A stretch of 64,000 bases of DNA, from NCBI RefSeq assembly GCF_903652925.1, contig NZ_CAHLAR010000012.1, positions 124,001 to 188,000 of the forward strand. Direction: 5' to 3'. Position numbers and translations under genes: made by a program. Numbering within the stretch: position 1 is the stretch's first letter; the number at the start of each line of letters is the position of its first letter. The DNA comes from Achromobacter anxifer (lineage in GTDB: Bacteria > Pseudomonadota > Gammaproteobacteria > Burkholderiales > Burkholderiaceae_B). Shown here in pieces: positions 1 through 8,147 of this stretch. The notes beneath the pieces were generated by a model, which was given only the letters and a program-made list of their open reading frames with translations, ran no database searches and had not been told where the DNA came from.

Positions 1-395
1 GCAATGTCTCCGGTCGAGCGGGCGACCCCCGTTGGCGTAGTGGCGGCTTCCAGGATTTTCGCGATCTGCACCGGTGAGGCCCGGATCGCAGCCAATCGCG
101 CGATCGCCGGCTCCAGCACCATCCGCAGCTCGATCACCTCGAGCGCGTTCGTCTCCTGAACCACGACATCCCCTTTGAGGATGGGCGGATCGTTGCGGCG
201 AATGGCGGGCCGCGGCAGTTCTGACGCCTCGCGCATCTTGTCCAGCGCAAGGCGCAAACGATGACGGTTGACGTCCAGTTGCCCGGCGAGGACCCGCTCG
301 GACGGCAGTTCTTCTCCTTTGCCCAACAGCGCTCGGATCTGCGTAATCAGCCTGCGTATGTCATTGGAAACCTCGGGTTGCCGGGTGCGTGCCAT
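1..395 (-). CDS. GntR/FadR-family transcriptional regulator, N-terminal part (truncated by window edge)
   Basis: Translated by hand from the complement; the gene runs off the left edge, leaving about 131 codons. The N-terminal half reads as a winged helix-turn-helix with the GntR signature LPSERVLAGQLDVNRHRLR near residues 31-50. It is followed by the start of an FCD-type ligand domain (VIELRMVLEPAIARLAA). The ATG at 395 is preceded by AGGGA at good spacing. It is divergent from the catabolic operon starting at 664, the usual layout for a FadR-type repressor of that operon. I see the DNA-binding domain; the effector is unknown because the ligand domain is cut. Confidence 0.85.
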   Translation of the reverse strand, partial: MARTRQPEVSNDIRRLITQIRALLGKGEELPSERVLAGQLDVNRHRLRLALDKMREASELPRPAIRRNDPPILKGDVVVQETNALEVIELRMVLEPAIARLAAIRASPVQIAKILEAATTPTGVARSTGDI

Positions 396-462
396 TGTTC
401 CCTCGCGTCATATTTTCGCGACCATCTTAGATTCCAAAACGGTTAAACCGCAATAAAAATAA

Positions 463-474
463 ACAACCGGTTGT
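463..474. promoter_or_regulatory. Inverted repeat, candidate regulator operator (copy 1)
   Basis: ACAACCGGTTGT is a perfect 12-bp palindrome in the AT-rich divergent intergenic region, 68 bp upstream of the GntR start. Its half-site ACAACC recurs at 596-610. The short duplicated half-sites between a regulator and its presumed target operon suggest an operator. Assignment to the GntR protein is inference. Confidence 0.45.
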
Positions 475-595
475 GAATTTAGATAAGGCAAATTATTTAT
501 TCAACTCATTGTTTTTAATGAGATTTTTATAATATCAATGCGAGCAGGCCAAAGGATTTAGGGGTTTTCCATATCGAACCAAAAATACCGTTTAC

Positions 596-610
596 ACAAC
601 CATTGGTTGT
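596..610. promoter_or_regulatory. Inverted repeat, candidate regulator operator (copy 2)
   Basis: ACAACC-ATT-GGTTGT is a perfect 6-bp inverted repeat with a 3-bp spacer, ending 53 bp before the ATG at 664. It has the same half-site as the repeat at 463-474 but different spacing (3 versus 0). The same dimer may therefore not read both sites identically. It lies where it would overlap the start of the catabolic operon transcript. Confidence 0.5.
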
Positions 611-663
611 TATTAGATTTGTTCCGCCATGTTGTTCATCAATAACTTTCAAGGGGAACATGT

Positions 664-1791
664 ATGCACGGAACCCGTACCGTCAGCGGCACTCGCGAAG
701 CGGATTTGTTGTCCATGTATGAGCAGATCGAGCGGAAATCCATGTTTCCGTTCTGGGCGCGCGATAACGAGGCGCACGACGACATCAAACAGCTCGTCAG
801 CGGCCCCAAGGCCGTGCCTTTCCGATGGTCGTACAAAGAGGACATCCAGCCCCTACTTGCCGAATCAGCGCGGCTGATCTCGACCGAAAACACTGATCGG
901 CGCTCGCTGATACTGGTCAACCCGGGCCTGGCCCCGCGCCGCGCGACTGTGTCCACCCTCTACACGGCATACCGGCAGAACGATCCGAACGAAATCATGC
1001 CCCCGCACTCGCACACCGCGAGCGCCATCCGTTTTGGGCTAACCGGCCAGCAGAACTTTACTGGCGTCGAGGGTGAAGACATCACTTTCCTGCCTGGCGA
1101 CATGGTGCTCACGCCGCGCGACACGTGGCACAACCATGGCAATCTTGGCAACGAGCCCGCCATCAACCTGTCGGTGCTCGACTACCCGCTGGTCGAAAAT
1201 CTCAACGCGCTGAGCTTCAAACACGACTACCAGGAGAACGGCGAAGTCGTGCGCAAGCAAAGCGCCCGCTTCCAGACCGAGTATTCGCGCACGGTCTACG
1301 GCGTGGGAGGCCTGACGCCGCGCTTTGTCGACCATCGGCGCGGCGGCGGCGACTCGTCGCCCATGTTCGTTTATCGCTACGACGCCATGCGCGAGCTGCT
1401 TTACCGCTTCCGCGATTGGGACGAATCGCCGCACGAAGGCTTGCTCATTGAATACACGCATCCCTTGCGGGGCGGCCCGGTGTACCGGACGATGACCTTC
1501 TTCATGCAGATGATCCGGCCCGGAGAGAAGACCCTGCCGCTGAAGCAGACCGCCAATCTCCTGGTCGCTCCGTTTGCCGGACAAGGCGCGATGACGATAG
1601 GCGAAGAGAGCTTCCCGCTCGAGCCCTTCGATACCGTGGCCGTGCCCAGCGACACCTGGGTCCAATACCGCAACGACCACGCCGAACCGCTGATCCTCTT
1701 CATCGCCAGCGACGAGCCGGCGCTGCGCGCAATGGGGCTTTTCCATCAGTGGGGCCGCACCGCGCAGGGCGACCTCATTGAGTTGGTCTGA
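664..1791 (+). CDS. Bicupin ring-cleavage dioxygenase, gentisate/salicylate 1,2-dioxygenase-like
   Basis: 375 aa, typical of the gentisate 1,2-dioxygenase family, which cleaves hydroxylated aromatic acids using Fe(II) in the N-terminal cupin. The first cupin keeps the expected metal site: MPPHSHTASAIRF (His115, His117) and TPRDTWHNHG (His156/His158). The second cupin (about residues 270-370) is recognisable (GQGAMTIGEESFPLEPFD then VPSDTWVQYRN) but lacks the His ligands, as in the family. Start chosen at 664 because AAGGGGA sits about 7 bp upstream; the out-of-frame ATG at 660 is ignored. First gene of a co-directional operon to 10170. The true substrate (gentisate, salicylate, hydroxynaphthoate or another) cannot be read from the sequence. 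Confidence 0.8.
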   Translation: MHGTRTVSGTREADLLSMYEQIERKSMFPFWARDNEAHDDIKQLVSGPKAVPFRWSYKEDIQPLLAESARLISTENTDRRSLILVNPGLAPRRATVSTLYTAYRQNDPNEIMPPHSHTASAIRFGLTGQQNFTGVEGEDITFLPGDMVLTPRDTWHNHGNLGNEPAINLSVLDYPLVENLNALSFKHDYQENGEVVRKQSARFQTEYSRTVYGVGGLTPRFVDHRRGGGDSSPMFVYRYDAMRELLYRFRDWDESPHEGLLIEYTHPLRGGPVYRTMTFFMQMIRPGEKTLPLKQTANLLVAPFAGQGAMTIGEESFPLEPFDTVAVPSDTWVQYRNDHAEPLILFIASDEPALRAMGLFHQWGRTAQGDLIELV

Positions 1792-1802
1792 GGAGACCGG
1801 TC

Positions 1803-2939
1803 TTGGCTAAAGCTTGGAATACCTCGTTGGTGGCCCATGTGGACTGCGAGGGTGGCGGACAGGTCTGGGTGGAAGGGCACACGATGTTCGTGTCCCATAT
1901 GCGGCCACCCTATGGCACTTCGATCTACGACGTAGAGGATCCCCGGCGGCCCCGGCTCTTGGCCTCGCTCGAGGTGCCGATAGGGTGGCATTCGCACAAG
2001 GTGCGGGCCAAGGACGGCCTGATGATCGTCAACTACGAGAAGTTCCGTACCGGCGCGGACGACTTCGGCGGCGGCCTGGGCATCTACGACGTCAGCCGTC
2101 CGGACCGGCCCCGCCTCATCAAGCACTGGAAGACGGGAACTGAGGGCGGAGGCGTGCATCGCTACGACTTCGACGGCCGCTACGCCTACATTTCGCCCAC
2201 GGCTCCCGGCTTCGTCGGCAACATCGTGAAGATCCTGGACCTGCAGGAACCGTCGCGTCCCGAAGAAGTGGGAAGCTGGTGGATCCCTGGCCAGAACATG
2301 CAGGCCGGCGAAGATTACCCGTGGGACAACTACGTGCCGCCTCGCTGCCATCATCCGCTGCGCATGGGGAACCGGCTGTACGTGTCCTATTGGCACCATG
2401 GCATGTTCATCCTGGATATCGAGGACCTGTCGCGCCCCAAGCTGGTATCGCAATTCAACACGGGGCCGGCTCATCCCCATCCGACACACACGGCCCTGCC
2501 GATTCCGATGCTGCTGAAAGGCCGGCAGATCCTGGTTGTCGCCGATGAAGACGTCGCCAAGCTGCGCCCGTCTCCACCGGCCTTTACCTGGCTGTTCGAC
2601 ATTACCGATGAGCGCCAGCCGATTCCCGTCTCGACATTCCAGGTCGATGGCGTCGACCCGGACGGCACACCCAAGGAGCCCATGTCGGGCTGTCACCAGC
2701 CCGCCGAGCGATTCACCGGCAGCGTCCTGCCCTTTGCCTGGTTTGCGCGCGGCTTGCGTCTGGTCGACATCAGCGACCCCTTCAGGCCCAGGGAGGTCGG
2801 CTACTACGAGCCCGACACGCCCTCCGGGTTCGAGCGGGTCTCGTCGAACGACGTCACGACCGATACGCGCGGCCTGCTGTATCTGCTGGACAGGCAGCGC
2901 GGGCTGGACATCATCGAAAGCTCCGTCTACGGAAACTGA
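1803..2939 (+). CDS. LVIVD-repeat beta-propeller protein
   Basis: 378 aa from a TTG start at 1803, preceded by AGGAGA; no ATG fits. Repeated blades carry the pattern of a short strand followed by D(I/V)xDPxRPxL, e.g. IYDVEDPRRPRLL, IYDVSRPDRPRLI, ILDIEDLSRPKLV and LVDISDPFRPREV. This matches LVIVD-repeat beta-propellers. No signal peptide is seen, so it is probably cytoplasmic. The family has no settled enzymatic role, though members occur in aromatic catabolic clusters. It lies 11 bp after the dioxygenase and 1 bp before ridA, so is surely co-transcribed. A lactonase-like or scaffold role is possible but unproven. Confidence 0.75.
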   Translation: MAKAWNTSLVAHVDCEGGGQVWVEGHTMFVSHMRPPYGTSIYDVEDPRRPRLLASLEVPIGWHSHKVRAKDGLMIVNYEKFRTGADDFGGGLGIYDVSRPDRPRLIKHWKTGTEGGGVHRYDFDGRYAYISPTAPGFVGNIVKILDLQEPSRPEEVGSWWIPGQNMQAGEDYPWDNYVPPRCHHPLRMGNRLYVSYWHHGMFILDIEDLSRPKLVSQFNTGPAHPHPTHTALPIPMLLKGRQILVVADEDVAKLRPSPPAFTWLFDITDERQPIPVSTFQVDGVDPDGTPKEPMSGCHQPAERFTGSVLPFAWFARGLRLVDISDPFRPREVGYYEPDTPSGFERVSSNDVTTDTRGLLYLLDRQRGLDIIESSVYGN

Positions 2940-2940
2940 A

Positions 2941-3318
2941 ATGGCATATCTACAGCAAGCCTTCGGCAAGAAAAATCCCAATCTCCCCTTCCATCCTGCC
3001 GTGCGCGCGGGCGATTTCGTCTTCGTATCCGGCCAGGTCGCCAAGGACGAAAACGGCGTGATGCAGGAAGGGACCATCGAGCAATTGACGCGCAGCACCA
3101 TCGAAGCGATGCGCCGCGCCTTGCAGAGCGCCGGCTGCGACCTGGCGGACGTCGTCAAGGTCACGACCTACCTGGAAGATGCGCGTGACTTCGGCCGCTA
3201 CAACGGCGTCTTCAAGGAGTACTTCCCGGATGGCATGCTGGCGCGCACCACGGTGGAAGCGCGCGCCGTCATCGACACCAAGATCGAGATCGAATGCATG
3301 GCCTACAAGCCGCTTTGA
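2941..3318 (+). CDS. RidA/YjgF family protein
   Basis: 125 aa, full length for the RidA family, which hydrolyses reactive enamine/imine intermediates; many pathway-specific paralogues do other jobs. It shows HPAVRAGDFVFVSGQV near the N-terminus, MRRALQSAGCDLADVVKVTTYL in the middle and the active-site region ARTTVEARAV with the conserved Arg, then IEIECMAY at the end. The ATG directly follows the LVIVD stop codon (TGA at 2937-2939). In this operon it probably acts on a pathway intermediate rather than in isoleucine metabolism; that is inference. Confidence 0.88.
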   Translation: MAYLQQAFGKKNPNLPFHPAVRAGDFVFVSGQVAKDENGVMQEGTIEQLTRSTIEAMRRALQSAGCDLADVVKVTTYLEDARDFGRYNGVFKEYFPDGMLARTTVEARAVIDTKIEIECMAYKPL

Positions 3319-3356
3319 CCGCAAGCACACACAAACACATTCAAGGGAGTTGCATC

Positions 3357-3959
3357 ATGTTGGAAGTTCTTGGCCGCGCCACGTCCGGCAATGTTCAGAA
3401 AGTGCTGTTCCTGCTCGAGGAACTGAAGGTTCCCTACCTGCGCAAGGACTATGGCAAGACGTTCGAAGGAACGACGCTCACAGGGGAATACAAGGCCATC
3501 AACCCCACGCAGAAAGTACCGACGCTACGCGACGGCGAGCTCCACATCTGGGAGTCGCACACGATCCTGCGCTACATCGCCAACACGCGCGAGGGCGCAT
3601 CCCTGTATCCGGCCGACCCGGCGGCGCGCAGCCAGGTCGAGCGCTGGATGGACTGGACCCTCGCTTCGCTGAACGTCGCGTACCTGGCGGGTTTCAAGGA
3701 GGCCAAGTTGCCTCCCGAGGAACTGACCGAGGCCGCGGTAAAACTGCTGAGCGCGGAACTGTCCCTGCTGGATGGCCATCTGAAGGGCAAGACCTGGATG
3801 GCGGGCGACGCGATCTCCCTGGCCGATATCTGCCTGGCCCCGCTGGTCCGGCGCTGCCTGAAGTTTCCGCACGCCAAACCCGAACTGCCCAGCCTGAAGG
3901 CATGGATGAAACGGGTCGAGGACAGGCCGGCCTTTGCCACGGCCGTCGCGGCCGGTTGA
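3357..3959 (+). CDS. Glutathione S-transferase family protein
   Basis: 200 aa, canonical two-domain GST. The thioredoxin-like N-domain (residues 1-78) has GNVQKVLFLLEEL, the cis-Pro motif QKVPTL and the glutathione-binding WESHTILRYIA. The helical C-domain has the folding motif AGDAISLADICLAPL. The start at 3357 has GGGAG 8 bp upstream and is preferred over an earlier in-frame ATG at 3294 that would overlap ridA. GSTs in aromatic operons act as isomerases (e.g. maleylpyruvate) or detoxify ring-fission products, which fits the cupin dioxygenase at the head of the operon. The precise reaction is unknown. Confidence 0.88.
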   Translation: MLEVLGRATSGNVQKVLFLLEELKVPYLRKDYGKTFEGTTLTGEYKAINPTQKVPTLRDGELHIWESHTILRYIANTREGASLYPADPAARSQVERWMDWTLASLNVAYLAGFKEAKLPPEELTEAAVKLLSAELSLLDGHLKGKTWMAGDAISLADICLAPLVRRCLKFPHAKPELPSLKAWMKRVEDRPAFATAVAAG

Positions 3960-3967
3960 GGTCGGCC

Positions 3968-4783
3968 ATGGAGACCGGCATGCACAAACCGCCAGACGAC
4001 TCTCAGATCCGCGCGCGCGGACTGACTGTCGACTTCGACACCCGCGCCGGACGCGTGCGGGTGCTCAACGACATTGACGTCGACATCGCGAAGGGATCCT
4101 TCACCTCCATCATCGGCCCGTCGGGCTGCGGAAAGAGCACCCTGCTCAAGGTCTTCGCCGGATTGGTGCCGCCCACCGGCGGCGATGTCCGCGTGGCTGG
4201 CGTCCCGCCCACGGAAGCGGTGCGCCAGCGCCGCGTGGGCATGGTCTTCCAGGAAGCGGCGCTCATGCCCTGGCGCACCGCGCTCGAGAACGTCTGCTCG
4301 CTGATGCACCTGGTGCACGCCCGGCCCAGGCAGGAGATTCTCCAGCGCGGCCGGGAGATGCTGCGGCTCGTCGGGTTGGAGTACGCCGCCGACCGCTATC
4401 CCAAGCAGTTGTCCGGCGGCATGCGCCAGCGGGTTTCCATCGCCCGGGCCTTGGCCCTGGATCCCGAGGTGCTGATGATGGATGAGCCGTTCGGCGCCCT
4501 GGACGCCATCACCCGCGAAACCATGAGCGACTTCCTGCTGGAAATCTGGCAACGCACCGGCAAGACCATCGTCTTCGTCACCCATTCCATCGACGAGGCC
4601 GTTTACCTCTCGGACCGGGTCTACGTCATGGCCACCAACCCCGCTCGCATCGTCGACTGCCTGCCGGTCGCGCTGCCGGGCCCGCGCAGCGAGGCCACGT
4701 TCGCCAAGCCCGAATTCCATGAAAAGTCCTATCAGCTGCGCCAGCTGCTCAAGACGGGCCACGCCCAGGGGAGCGCATCATGA
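3968..4783 (+). CDS. ABC transporter ATP-binding protein, taurine/nitrate/sulfonate (TauB/SsuB) type
   Basis: 271 aa. Walker A is GPSGCGKST; the Q-loop region is VFQEAALMPW, typical of TauB/SsuB/NrtD; the signature is LSGGMRQR, Walker B VLMMDEPFGALD and the H-loop FVTHSIDEA. It energises the permease encoded next (4-bp overlap ATGA). An alternative start 12 bp downstream (3980) has a nearer GGAGA; both give functional proteins. Transports a substrate bound by the periplasmic protein at 5628, presumably the compound degraded by this operon. Confidence 0.92.
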   Translation: METGMHKPPDDSQIRARGLTVDFDTRAGRVRVLNDIDVDIAKGSFTSIIGPSGCGKSTLLKVFAGLVPPTGGDVRVAGVPPTEAVRQRRVGMVFQEAALMPWRTALENVCSLMHLVHARPRQEILQRGREMLRLVGLEYAADRYPKQLSGGMRQRVSIARALALDPEVLMMDEPFGALDAITRETMSDFLLEIWQRTGKTIVFVTHSIDEAVYLSDRVYVMATNPARIVDCLPVALPGPRSEATFAKPEFHEKSYQLRQLLKTGHAQGSAS

Positions 4784-5604
4784 CGGCGGGTACCACCATG
4801 AAAGCCAAAGCACAGCCGCAAGTCCCCGCCGTTCCACGGATGCCGGGAAAGATCCGTCACGCGCTCGGCTCGGCCACGCCCAGCATCGTGCTCGTGCTGA
4901 TCATCCTGGCGGCCTGGGAGGCCTGTGTCCGCATTCTGCAGGTGCCCGCGTTCGTCGTGCCCGCGCCCACGGACATCGCGGCCGTCCTGGTGGAAAGACA
5001 GGCGGAGCTCTTCCAGGCCTCGCTCGTCACGGGCGCGGAAATCCTGTACGGCTTCCTGTATTCGTGCGTCGTGGGCATCGCGATTGCGCTCCTGGTCGAC
5101 CGCTATGCCTGGTTCGGCCGCGCAAGCTATCCGCTGATCGTGCTGTTCCAGAACGTGCCGAAGATCGCCCTGGCGCCGCTGCTGATTCTGTGGTTCGGGT
5201 ATGACCTGCTCCCGAAGATCGCCCTGATCGTGATCATGGCCTTCTTCCCGGTCACGCTCAACATGCTGGTCGGCCTGCGGTCGGCGGACGCCAACCTGGT
5301 CGCGCTGCTCAGGTCCATCGGCGCGACGCCGAACCAGATACTGCGCCAGGTGAAGATCCCCGCCTCGCTTCCCGCCCTGATGGCGGGGATGAAGGTGGCC
5401 ATCACCCTGAGCGTCATCGGAGCGATCGTGGGCGAGTTCGTAGGCGCTTCGGCAGGGCTGGGATACATGATCCAGTTCGCATCGAGCCAAATGGAAACAG
5501 CGTTGGTATTCGCCGCCCTGGTCCAGATCTCCGTGCTCGGCGTCTTTTTCTACTACGTCATCGAATTCATCGAACACAGGTTTCTGGGTTGGGCCACTCA
5601 CTAA
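4780..5604 (+). CDS. ABC transporter permease, TauC/SsuC type
   Basis: 274 aa inner-membrane protein with about six hydrophobic segments. The EAA loop is visible as LRSIGATPNQILRQVKIPASLPALMAGMKVA near residues 182-212, followed by AIVGEFVGASAGLGYMI, typical of the TauC/SsuC family. Overlaps the ATPase stop by 4 bp, so is translationally coupled. The first 25 residues are hydrophilic and the true start could be the ATG at 4798. Confidence 0.9.
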   Translation: MTAGTTMKAKAQPQVPAVPRMPGKIRHALGSATPSIVLVLIILAAWEACVRILQVPAFVVPAPTDIAAVLVERQAELFQASLVTGAEILYGFLYSCVVGIAIALLVDRYAWFGRASYPLIVLFQNVPKIALAPLLILWFGYDLLPKIALIVIMAFFPVTLNMLVGLRSADANLVALLRSIGATPNQILRQVKIPASLPALMAGMKVAITLSVIGAIVGEFVGASAGLGYMIQFASSQMETALVFAALVQISVLGVFFYYVIEFIEHRFLGWATH

Positions 5605-5627
5605 ATCGAATCAACAAGGGGAAAAAC

Positions 5628-6641
5628 ATGAGATCGAGTTGGAGATTCGGCGCGCTCTTCGGCGTGCTGGCATTGTTCAGCGGCGCAGTCCACGCCAAGG
5701 ACGCAGTCACCGTGCAACTGGACTGGGTCGTGCGCGGCAATCACGCGCCCTTTTTTGTCGCCAAGGAGAAGGGCTACTTCGCGGACCAGGGCATCGATGT
5801 GACGGCGATCCGCAAGGGAACGGGATCGACCGACGCCTTGCGGCTGGTGGCCAACGGGAACGCTGACTTCGGCTTTTCGGATCTGCCGACCCTGATGGTC
5901 GGCAGATCTCAGGGAGTGGCCAATTCGGCGCTGCTGGCCGTGAACCAGAAGACGCCGCTGGCGATCATTTCGCTGAAGAAGAACTTCGACCTGCAGAACC
6001 CGAAACAACTAAAGGACGCCAACATCGGCGTGCATCCCAGCGGTTCGACCTACATCTTCCTGAAGGCCGCGCTGGCCAAGAACGGCCTGGCGCTGGCGGA
6101 CATCAAGCAGTCCACCGTATCGCCGCCCTACGAAAACCTGTTGCTGCTGAACCGCGTGAACGTGGTGCCAGGCTATATCGACGCCGAGGTTCCCGAACTC
6201 GAGCACAAGGCCGGAGGACCGGGCTCCCTGTCCATCCTGCACGGCGAGGACCTGGGCATCCAGAGCTACGGTTCGGGCGTATTCACGTCGGACAAGAACA
6301 TTGCCCAACGCCCGGATCTCGTCCAAAGGTTCGTGACGGCCTACGCCAAGGCCTTCGCCGACGTGATCCAGGACCCGGAAGCGGCCGCCGACACGCTGAT
6401 CAAGAACAACCCCGAGTACAAGGGCAAGAAAGAAATGCTGGTGGCGCAGTTGCGCGCGGACCTGGACTTCACGTTCTTCAGCGACCACACCCGGACGCAC
6501 GGCATCGGCTGGATCGACCCGGCCCTGTGGCGCTCATCGGCGACGCTCTTCAAGGAGCAAGGCGCGCTGTCGCCCTCCTTCGACGATACCCAGGGCTTCG
6601 ACACGCGCTTCCTCGAAAAAGCGCAACCTCTGAAGCGGTGA
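5628..6641 (+). CDS. ABC transporter periplasmic substrate-binding protein, NMT1/TauA-like
   Basis: 337 aa. The start at 5628 has AAGGGGA 6 bp upstream; the longer frame from 5589 would overlap the permease. A Sec signal peptide is clear (positive N-end, hydrophobic core, AVHA cleavage before KDAV). The mature part has the NMT1/SsuA pattern: QLDWVVRGNHAPFFVAKEKG, then GNADFGFSDLPTLM and GVHPSGSTYIFLKAAL. Relatives bind pyrimidine precursors, sulfonates, nitrate or aromatic acids. The ligand cannot be deduced here, but the operon context argues for an aromatic or alcohol-bearing catabolic substrate. Confidence 0.9.
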   Translation: MRSSWRFGALFGVLALFSGAVHAKDAVTVQLDWVVRGNHAPFFVAKEKGYFADQGIDVTAIRKGTGSTDALRLVANGNADFGFSDLPTLMVGRSQGVANSALLAVNQKTPLAIISLKKNFDLQNPKQLKDANIGVHPSGSTYIFLKAALAKNGLALADIKQSTVSPPYENLLLLNRVNVVPGYIDAEVPELEHKAGGPGSLSILHGEDLGIQSYGSGVFTSDKNIAQRPDLVQRFVTAYAKAFADVIQDPEAAADTLIKNNPEYKGKKEMLVAQLRADLDFTFFSDHTRTHGIGWIDPALWRSSATLFKEQGALSPSFDDTQGFDTRFLEKAQPLKR

Positions 6642-6650
6642 GGCGAGATC

Positions 6651-8147
6651 ATGGCAGGAAAAACTCATAAGACCGCCTCGGGCGACGTCCAGCTGCCCGC
6701 CAACAACGGCGTCTACTATGACGGCGGCTGGCACGCTCCCGTCAGCGAACGCTGGACCGACGTCGCGGCGCCAGGAACGGGCGAACGGCTGATGGCCGTG
6801 GCCGATGCGGGCGCCGAAGACGTGGCGCGCGCGGCCAGTGCAGCGCGCAACGGAGCCCGTGCATGGCGCCGTACCGCTCCGCTGGCCCGGGCCGCCACCT
6901 TGCGCAAAATGGCCCAGCGCTTGCGCGAGAACGCCCGGGAGCTGGCGCTTTTGGACGCGCTGGACTGCGGCAATCCTGTATCCGAGATGGGTTCCGACGT
7001 CATGGTTGCCGCGGCACTGCTGGATTTCTTCGCAGGCCTCGTGACGGAGCTCAAGGGCGACACCATCCCGATGGGCCACGACGCGCTGGACTACACCGAA
7101 CGCGAGCCCGTGGGTGTCGTGGCGCGCATCGTCGCGTACAACCATCCGCTGCTGTTTGCCATGGGCAAGCTGGCCGCCCCGCTGGCCGCGGGCAATGCCG
7201 TGATCATCAAACCGCCGGTGCAGGCACCGCTGTCGGCCCTGCGTTGCGCGGAGCTCATCGGAGACCTCTTGCCTCCCGGCGTCTTTTCGCTCGTCCCCGG
7301 CGGCGCCGACGCCGGAGCCGCGCTGGCCGCGAGTCCGGACGTGGACATGATTGGCCTGGTGGGCAGCATCCCCACCGGACGCCGGGTCATGCAGGCCGCG
7401 GCAGCGCGGCTCAAGCCCGTCGCGCTGGAATTGGGCGGCAAGAACGCGTTCATCGCCTGCCCGGATGTCGCCCCCTCGCTGGCTGCGCGCGCAATCGTCG
7501 ACGGCATGAACTTCACGTGGTGCGGGCAGTCCTGCGGCTCGACCAGCCGGGCCTTCGTTCACCGGTCCATCTATGAAGAAGTCTGCGCCCAAGTGGTCCA
7601 GGCTTGCGCCGCGTTCGTGCCGGGCGATCCGACCGACCCCGCCACCACCATGGGCGCGATGATCAGCCTCGAGCACCGCGACCGCGTCAAGCAGGCGATC
7701 GATACCGCCGTGGCGCAAGGCGCCCGCCTGATCGCGGGCGGAGGCGTGCCCCGGGAGGGCGTCCCCGCTGGCGGTTTCTACCTGGAACCGACCGTCTTTG
7801 CGGACGTGTCGGCCGCCTCGCCACTGGCCACCGAGGAATTCTTCGGTCCCGTGCTGGCGCTCATTCCCTGGGACGACGAGCAGGAGATGCTTTCAGCGGT
7901 GCACAGCCTGGACGTCGGCCTGACCGCCGCGATCTGGACCGCGGACCTGGCGCGCGCCCACCGGCTGGCCCGCGAAATCGATGCGGGATTCGTCTGGGTC
8001 AACGAGGTCGGCAAGCATTTTCTGGGCGCCCCGTATGGCGGGGTCAAGCAATCAGGCATCGGCCGCGACGAATGCATCGGCGAGATGATCTCATTCACGC
8101 GGGAAAAGAATGTCCACATCAACTTCAGGCCGGTGAGCCCCACATGA
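6651..8147 (+). CDS. NAD(P)-dependent aldehyde dehydrogenase
   Basis: 498 aa, full-length ALDH superfamily enzyme oxidising an aldehyde to the acid. Landmarks: VARIVAYNHPL near residue 155, the cofactor-binding LVGSIPTGRRVMQ, the catalytic-Glu motif LELGGKNAF and the catalytic Cys295 in WCGQSCGST. The C-terminal EEFFGPVLALIPWDDE and GGVKQSGIGRDE are also conserved. It overlaps the following GMC oxidoreductase by 4 bp. Together they would turn an alcohol into an acid. The aldehyde substrate is unknown. Confidence 0.92.
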   Translation: MAGKTHKTASGDVQLPANNGVYYDGGWHAPVSERWTDVAAPGTGERLMAVADAGAEDVARAASAARNGARAWRRTAPLARAATLRKMAQRLRENARELALLDALDCGNPVSEMGSDVMVAAALLDFFAGLVTELKGDTIPMGHDALDYTEREPVGVVARIVAYNHPLLFAMGKLAAPLAAGNAVIIKPPVQAPLSALRCAELIGDLLPPGVFSLVPGGADAGAALAASPDVDMIGLVGSIPTGRRVMQAAAARLKPVALELGGKNAFIACPDVAPSLAARAIVDGMNFTWCGQSCGSTSRAFVHRSIYEEVCAQVVQACAAFVPGDPTDPATTMGAMISLEHRDRVKQAIDTAVAQGARLIAGGGVPREGVPAGGFYLEPTVFADVSAASPLATEEFFGPVLALIPWDDEQEMLSAVHSLDVGLTAAIWTADLARAHRLAREIDAGFVWVNEVGKHFLGAPYGGVKQSGIGRDECIGEMISFTREKNVHINFRPVSPT

